Below are positions 7,233 through 11,058 of a stretch of 11,058 bases of DNA, one piece after another. A model generated the notes under the pieces. The model was not told the origin of the DNA, did not search any database, and was given only the letters and a program-made list of their open reading frames with translations. The DNA comes from Treponema sp. GTDB lineage: Bacteria; Spirochaetota; Spirochaetia; Treponematales; Breznakiellaceae. Position numbers and translations under genes: made by a program. Positions within the stretch are counted from its first letter, which is position 1. Each line of letters starts with the position of its first letter. The stretch lies in contig WQWD01000053.1 of the NCBI GenBank assembly GCA_009785545.1, positions 1 to 11,058 of the forward strand, read 5' to 3'.

Positions 7233-7313
7233 TTATAAAAATAGCATTTTTTTAGGCTTTGCCCAAAAAAATGCAAGACATGTTCGGCAACTAACCAAGT
7301 TGCCGAACACGTC
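7199..7313 (-). repeat. Composite three-hairpin intergenic element, copy B (flgK-flgL)
   Basis: Exactly 115 bases, like copy A. On the plus strand: hairpin 1 is a perfect 13-base-pair stem (7199-7211 / 7216-7228, loop TTCA). The linker TTCCTTATAAAA (7229-7240) is identical to copy A. Hairpin 2 has outer stem GCATTTTTTT / AAAAAAATGC (7244-7253 / 7265-7274) and inner GGC/GCC with loop TTT. Hairpin 3 is a 12-base-pair stem (7281-7292 / 7298-7309, loop AACCA) extended by an A-C mismatch and GAC/GTC (7277-7279 / 7311-7313). Relative to copy A, pairs 7278-7312, 7279-7311, 7285-7305 and 7292-7298 differ on both sides with pairing kept. The base of hairpin 3 includes two bases of the flgK stop codon. 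It leaves 16 bases before the flgL start. Confidence 0.9.
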
Positions 7314-9201
7314 AAACGCCCATTCGATTTATTATTGTATCGAGCATTGTATTAACAGTTGTAATAAATCTGGCTGCGGCGTTGTACCCGTGCTGAAACC
7401 TAATCATGTTTGCGAGTTCTTCGTCCATATTTACGCCGGAAATCGACTGTCTCCAATTGTTTAAATATCTCATTATCTGACTTTCAGTGGCAAGTGATCT
7501 TTCCGCTTGTTCCCCCATTAAGGCGATATTACCAATTGTGCTGGCGAAATAATCGTCAAATGTAGCGAACCTGCCAACCATTACAGCATTATTGCGAATA
7601 GACGCAATAGCCGCTGCAGCGTCTCCGTTACCAAGATTCGCCGCTCTGTCGTTAAAACCAAAACCTGCGGCGACAAAAGTAGGATCTCTTAAAAGAGCCG
7701 AATTTACTTCAAGCCAGCCTGCGGGATTGGCTATCGGAGCGACAGCCCAATCTGTAGTGTCTCCCCTAAAACTGTTCACTGCGTCAGCAACTTCCCATGT
7801 AAACGCACCTTCAGGGCCGGACTCGTTCAGGATTCCCGCATAACCTGTAAGGAAATGACCTGAGTCTTCAATATGGCGTATAACAAAATCAGGGTTTACT
7901 CTGTGGCCGTTTACAAGTTCTGCCGGAGTTGCTTTTAAAGAAAGCTGTCCGTTTCTGTTAAGACGAGCTACTACTTCGGCTCCTGAATTGTTAATGCGTG
8001 TAATTATATCATCTACGGTATCTGTAGAAAAATACGGAATCTCAACCATTCTGTCGGAACCGGAAAGTGTAATAGTACCCTGCAATCCGGGTTGATCTTG
8101 CGGCTGAAGCGTATTTTGTCCGTTTATTCTGTAAATCATGGTAGAATCAAATTCGCCTGTTCCGGCTCTGTCAAAGTTGCCCATGACGTTTAACACAAAA
8201 GGATATTCAGAAAAGAAATTGATACCTGTAGTTCCGTTTGCACCGTAAGCTTCCCGATGGATTTCGTTTACAAGGTCTGTAAAGTTCATTGTCATATTAT
8301 TAAGATTTCTGATTTCCTGCTGAATCGTAACATCTCGCAATTCCATCAGAGCGCCAAGTCTTCCTCTTGTAAAAACCATTTCATTTCCAGTATCCTGCCA
8401 ATGAATGTGAGGAAAACCTTCAAAGTCGGCATTTCTGCGTAAATCAAACTGCCGCCCCTGCTGACCTTGTACCAAAATGTGCCCCGAAGTATGAACCATA
8501 AATTCATCAGGGTCTATTCGAGAAACTGTTATGTCGATAATCGATGACAGTTCATCTACCAGTAAATCCCGTCTGTCCATAAGATCATTTGGGTTATCTC
8601 CTTGAGCCTGGATACGTTGAATGTCACCGTTAAGCGCTCCAATTTGTCGAGTCAAATCATTTACTCTGGAAACTGTCATCGCTATGTCATCATTTGCCTG
8701 TGTCTGCAATCGAGAAAGACCGTTATAATGATTTCTTATACCATCGATCAAAGTTTGTCCTCTTTGAACAACAGCGACACGAAATTCATTGTTCGCAGCG
8801 TGCAGAGACAATTCCTGCCAGCCGTCCCAAAAATTGTCCATTGCGCTTCTTACGGAATTCAAACCTGTTTCAAGGTGTAGTTGTTCCATCTCTCGAATGT
8901 AACGATCTCGCACAGACCAGTAACCTTCTCCCGAAGCTTGAGCAACAATGCGCCTGTCCAAAAGTTCATCTCGAATACGCTCTATTCTCGCAACAATAAC
9001 ACCCTGCCCTAACTGGCCGGGAGTTTCCGCGCGGTTAAGAGCCGGTAAAAAAATCGGTTCAAAAGTTGTAAACTCAACCCGCTGTCTTGAAAAACCCGGA
9101 GTGTTAATATTATTAAGGTTATGACCAACAGTGTTTTGCGCTGTTTGGTGGGCTTGTACGCCTCTTCTTCCTATTTCCAATCCTGTAAATGTTGAAGTCA
9201 T
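7312..9201 (-). CDS. flgK: Flagellar hook-associated protein 1 (hook-filament junction)
   Basis: First junction protein on top of the hook. The 629-aa product has the axial-protein N-terminus (GLEIGRRGVQAHQTAQNTVG, then NLNNINTPGFSRQRV at 28-42). Next come a helical region with NPNDLMDRRDLLVDEL (203-218), typical of FlgK, and a middle domain with a hook-IN-like stretch (about 374-412). The diagnostic C-terminal helix is GVNMDEELANMI, then FQHGYNAAARFITTVNTMLD (about 589-621), ending NRMG. The first and last helices pack together in the axial structure. The ATG at 9201 has AGGAG at 9208-9212, six bases upstream, and follows flgN by 22 bases. No signal peptide, as expected for flagellar type III export. 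The stop codon forms part of the downstream hairpin element. Slightly larger than enteric FlgK (about 550 aa). Confidence 0.97.
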   Translation of the reverse strand: MTSTFTGLEIGRRGVQAHQTAQNTVGHNLNNINTPGFSRQRVEFTTFEPIFLPALNRAETPGQLGQGVIVARIERIRDELLDRRIVAQASGEGYWSVRDRYIREMEQLHLETGLNSVRSAMDNFWDGWQELSLHAANNEFRVAVVQRGQTLIDGIRNHYNGLSRLQTQANDDIAMTVSRVNDLTRQIGALNGDIQRIQAQGDNPNDLMDRRDLLVDELSSIIDITVSRIDPDEFMVHTSGHILVQGQQGRQFDLRRNADFEGFPHIHWQDTGNEMVFTRGRLGALMELRDVTIQQEIRNLNNMTMNFTDLVNEIHREAYGANGTTGINFFSEYPFVLNVMGNFDRAGTGEFDSTMIYRINGQNTLQPQDQPGLQGTITLSGSDRMVEIPYFSTDTVDDIITRINNSGAEVVARLNRNGQLSLKATPAELVNGHRVNPDFVIRHIEDSGHFLTGYAGILNESGPEGAFTWEVADAVNSFRGDTTDWAVAPIANPAGWLEVNSALLRDPTFVAAGFGFNDRAANLGNGDAAAAIASIRNNAVMVGRFATFDDYFASTIGNIALMGEQAERSLATESQIMRYLNNWRQSISGVNMDEELANMIRFQHGYNAAARFITTVNTMLDTIINRMGV

Positions 9202-9223
9202 ATCTATCTCCTAAACTTCGTTT

Positions 9224-9733
9224 TTAGAAACTCCGGCTTAAAACCATGCTATTTAAATTATTAGAGGAATGTACGCCGTCTTTGTTGTAAACTTTTGCGC
9301 ACCTTTGCGGAAAAGCCAAAGAGAAAAAATCAGTAAGCGTGGATTTAATTTCCCCGATGTGAGTTAAAAGCGCCTCATTTGCTATCTTTAATTTTAACGC
9401 TTCAAATTTGAGACTTTGATAAATCGCCGTTAATTCGGTACGCTGATCTTCGGGCAATATAGCAATCAATGAGTAAAACAGCCCTTTTTCATCAAGGTTT
9501 TCCGCAATAGTTTGTTCACGAGTCAATGTCTCAAAAACAACAAAAAGTTTTTCACGCTCTTTTTCTATAATTTCTATTTTGCTTTCGATGGAATTTAAAG
9601 TCCCTAAATGCTCCTCAAAAACAGCCCATTCACGGCTTGTGATAGCTTTTTGGATATTATCCTGTGTTATTACAGCATTTTGAATCAGCTCACATTCCCT
9701 AAGCAGAATATCTCGACATTTCTCGTAGATCAT
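9224..9733 (-). CDS. flgN: FlgN-family flagellar export chaperone (probable)
   Basis: Predicted cytosolic chaperone that keeps FlgK and FlgL unfolded-competent and delivers them to the export gate. The 169-aa product is mostly helical and charged, with long heptad-like stretches (LNSIESKIEIIEKEREKLF, and LKFEALKLKIANEALLTHIG), and ends in a polar tail containing YNKDG. Sequence conservation in this family is low, so the call leans on size, helical make-up and position directly before flgK. The reading frame extends further upstream (TTG at 9787, ATG at 9745). ATG at 9733 is chosen because GAGG lies six bases before it, whereas the ATG at 9745 overlaps that ribosome-binding site and has no good site of its own. 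It is the first gene of the flagellar operon. Confidence 0.8.
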   Translation of the reverse strand: MIYEKCRDILLRECELIQNAVITQDNIQKAITSREWAVFEEHLGTLNSIESKIEIIEKEREKLFVVFETLTREQTIAENLDEKGLFYSLIAILPEDQRTELTAIYQSLKFEALKLKIANEALLTHIGEIKSTLTDFFSLAFPQRCAKVYNKDGVHSSNNLNSMVLSRSF

Positions 9734-9749
9734 TATATACCTCATTTTT

Positions 9750-9765
9750 CGCTGCCATTGCAGCG
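9750..9765 (-). other. Small leader hairpin before flgN
   Basis: A perfect six-base-pair stem (CGCTGC / GCAGCG) with a four-base loop lies 16 bases upstream of the flgN start and 7 bases before its GAGG ribosome-binding site on the transcript. It could shape initiation or shield the leader. No T-run follows, so it is not a terminator. A role is not shown. Confidence 0.4.
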
Positions 9766-9778
9766 TATATAGATAAAA

Positions 9779-9795
9779 ATGAAACAAAGTTTCAT
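9779..9795 (-). other. Inverted repeat ATGAAAC-AAA-GTTTCAT in the flgN leader
   Basis: Seven-base perfect inverted repeat with a three-base centre, downstream of the predicted promoter and upstream of the small hairpin. It may be a weak RNA stem or an operator-like palindrome. It is AT-rich and short, so chance cannot be excluded. Confidence 0.3.
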
Positions 9796-9820
9796 GATAC
9801 CTCTATTTATATATCGGTAT

Positions 9821-9849
9821 ATTAGATTGAGAAATAAACGAAATTACAA
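9821..9849 (-). promoter_or_regulatory. Candidate housekeeping-type promoter for the flgN-flgK-flgL-fliW-csrA operon
   Basis: On the minus strand TTGTAA (9849-9844) and TCTAAT (9826-9821) are separated by exactly 17 bases, close to the sigma-70 consensus (4/6 and 5/6 matches). The -35 element begins one base after the xylanase stop. Start of transcription would fall near 9814, giving a leader of about 80 bases. An overlapping CCGATA (9812-9817) resembles the -10 half of a sigma-28 flagellar promoter, but no matching -35 half is visible at the right distance. The choice between the two is uncertain. Confidence 0.45.
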
Positions 9850-11058
9850 TTAAAAAACCGCTTCTACAATCTCATCTGAGCCGTCCAGTACAAACTCAGC
9901 GGTTTTTCCCAGACAGGAAACTTGATATTTGCCCTTAAAACCCTCGAATTTGATACCGCCCGTTGAATCTGTATTGGCATTTAACTCGGTATGCCACTTT
10001 TTTTCTGTTAATTCTTTTAGGGCGGTATACGCCGGTTTGACGCTGTTATCGGTGCGGAGCAGTCCGGCGGGAGCGTGCAGCCACGCATCATCTGTATTTG
10101 ACCAGTTCGTAATGGCATGGACAGACGAATGGCTAAACAGGATCTCGTACATTTCCTTTAAGTTGTTTGCCTGCCGCTCCTCTCCTTCGGGTGTAGACGG
10201 CCACTGGTCAACCTGCCAATCATTGAGATCAACTATGTGAGGCGGCATAAGGTCGCCGGAAATAAATGTATTTTCTGTAAAATGCAGAGGCAGCCCAAAG
10301 TGCGCAAAACGTTCCAAAACTTTGTGTGTTTTTTCGGCTCCCCAATATCCTTGGTGTTGATGAGACTGAATCCCGATCACATCGATAGGAATCCCAACGT
10401 CTAAACATTTTTCAATAAGCACCGCATAATCAACTGACGTATCAAAATCATTAAGAATTAAAACAGCGTCGGGGTTTGCCCGGCGTGCCGCTGTGAACAC
10501 TTCCTTAACCATCTTAACTTGACCAATTTCTTTGCACACACGTGTAATGGCGTTGTCGTACTTGTCAAAAACAGGCATTATAACAACTTCGTTTATTACA
10601 TCCCAAATATCAATTTTACCTTTAAAAGCAAAAACTTCCCGTTCTACCCGTTCAATAACTTTTGACAAAATCTTGGCGTTAGAATAATTCATAAGCCACT
10701 CTGCGCAAACTGTGTGCCAGCACAACGGATGCCCCTTCGTAAGAATACCCCTGCCTTTATACCATTCGGCGGCGGCTTTTAAACGCTTTTCGTCAGGTTT
10801 GCCTTCTTCCGGCTCATAGCGGCCAAGATAAAAAGGAAGCGTAGCAAAATTATGAATTGAGAAAAGTTTATCCAGTTTTTCCTGTATCTTCGCAGATTGT
10901 TCAGCCTCAAGAGCGAAGCCGTCTTCGTTGCCGCCGGCTAACTCCACAGCCTCAAAGCCGCCGCAGCCAAAGAGAAACTGGTGACCTGTCTGCTTGATTT
11001 CCACGTTTTGATTTATTATTGGAGAGCCGTTTTCCAAAACCAGCCGCAGACTTACGGA
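9850..11058 (-). CDS. Glycoside hydrolase family 10 endo-1,4-beta-xylanase (5'-truncated by window edge)
   Basis: Predicted retaining endo-xylanase that cuts the beta-1,4-xylose backbone of xylan. The frame is open to the right edge, and residues before any start codon in view (SVSLRLVLENGSPI) fit the family's usual N-terminal strand, so the true start is outside. Seen: HQFLFGCGGFEAVEL near 10980; GRGILTKGHPLCWHTV (10740-10708); DIWDVINE with the general acid/base Glu (codon 10590-10588); LILNDFD; IGIQSHQHQGYW; LPLHFTENTF with the expected nucleophile Glu (codon 10275-10273); and NWSNTDDAWLHAPAGLL followed by KPAYTALKEL. A beta-rich tail of about 50 residues follows. Nucleophile and last tryptophan contexts differ from textbook forms (TELD, WG), so specificity is less certain. 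A signal peptide cannot be judged. Same strand as, and directly before, the flagellar operon. Confidence 0.9.
   Translation of the reverse strand, partial: SVSLRLVLENGSPIINQNVEIKQTGHQFLFGCGGFEAVELAGGNEDGFALEAEQSAKIQEKLDKLFSIHNFATLPFYLGRYEPEEGKPDEKRLKAAAEWYKGRGILTKGHPLCWHTVCAEWLMNYSNAKILSKVIERVEREVFAFKGKIDIWDVINEVVIMPVFDKYDNAITRVCKEIGQVKMVKEVFTAARRANPDAVLILNDFDTSVDYAVLIEKCLDVGIPIDVIGIQSHQHQGYWGAEKTHKVLERFAHFGLPLHFTENTFISGDLMPPHIVDLNDWQVDQWPSTPEGEERQANNLKEMYEILFSHSSVHAITNWSNTDDAWLHAPAGLLRTDNSVKPAYTALKELTEKKWHTELNANTDSTGGIKFEGFKGKYQVSCLGKTAEFVLDGSDEIVEAVF
9853..9907 (-). terminator. Possible intrinsic terminator overlapping the 3' end of the xylanase gene
   Basis: On the minus strand AAAAACCGCT (9907-9898) is repeated inverted as AGCGGTTTTT (9862-9853), with a run of six T ending at the TAA stop. 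The 10-base-pair stem has a 35-base loop, which contains a further CTGAG/CTCAG pairing overlapping the outer stem. The T-run is the best one in any gene-end region of the window, but the long loop weakens the call. It would separate xylanase transcription from the flagellar promoter that begins immediately after. Confidence 0.35.

Noticed and set aside
5815..7313. Copies A and B as an insertion sequence, CRISPR array or transposon ends around flgL
   Set aside because: The repeats are direct rather than inverted, enclose only flgL, carry no transposase or cas gene, show no target-site duplication, and only two copies 1.4 kb apart are present.
9929..10240. 103-codon open frame on the plus strand inside the xylanase gene
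   Set aside because: Opposite a conserved GH10 frame, composition is shadow-like, and no family was recognised.

Overview
The window looks like a chromosomal segment of a host-associated or plant-material-degrading spirochaete, most likely Treponema-like. This rests on the tightly packed flgN-flgK-flgL-fliW-csrA cluster, the order I recall for treponemes, and on the long, treponeme-style FlgK (629 aa) and FlgL (416 aa). The neighbouring glycoside hydrolases (GH38 alpha-mannosidase, GH10 xylanase) fit a gut or rumen-type lifestyle. The organism assignment is inference; no RNA gene or other direct marker is present.

Left arm (plus strand, positions 1-5059): the 3' part of a class 1B dihydroorotate dehydrogenase gene (pyrD, cut by the window edge) overlaps pyrE by four bases. 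A TTG-started RluA-family pseudouridine synthase gene follows after two bases, then a large GH38 alpha-mannosidase gene after eleven bases. The spacing suggests one transcript linking the last steps of UMP synthesis, RNA modification and mannoside breakdown.

Right arm (minus strand, positions 5125-11058): a GH10 endo-xylanase gene (cut by the right edge) ends at 9850. A short promoter/leader region follows, then the hook-filament junction operon: flgN (export chaperone), flgK and flgL (hook-filament junction proteins), fliW (flagellin-binding CsrA antagonist) and csrA (RNA-binding translational repressor). The two arms converge at a 65-base gap holding a large hairpin.

The most unusual content is between the genes. 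The flgK-flgL and flgL-fliW gaps each contain a copy of the same 115-base composite element. Each copy has three consecutive hairpins; the copies are equal in length and about 80% identical without gaps. In the third hairpin four base pairs have changed on both sides so that pairing is kept. A third, related hairpin (sharing TGTTCGGCAAC) lies just after csrA. The elements sit directly after the stop codon of one gene and end 14-16 bases before the start of the next. On the transcript, GGA motifs (one being the Shine-Dalgarno) lie on both sides of the last hairpin, so control by the CsrA made from the same operon is a plausible, untested idea. No insertion sequence, CRISPR array, tRNA or rRNA was seen, and no gene-free stretch exceeds about 130 bases.
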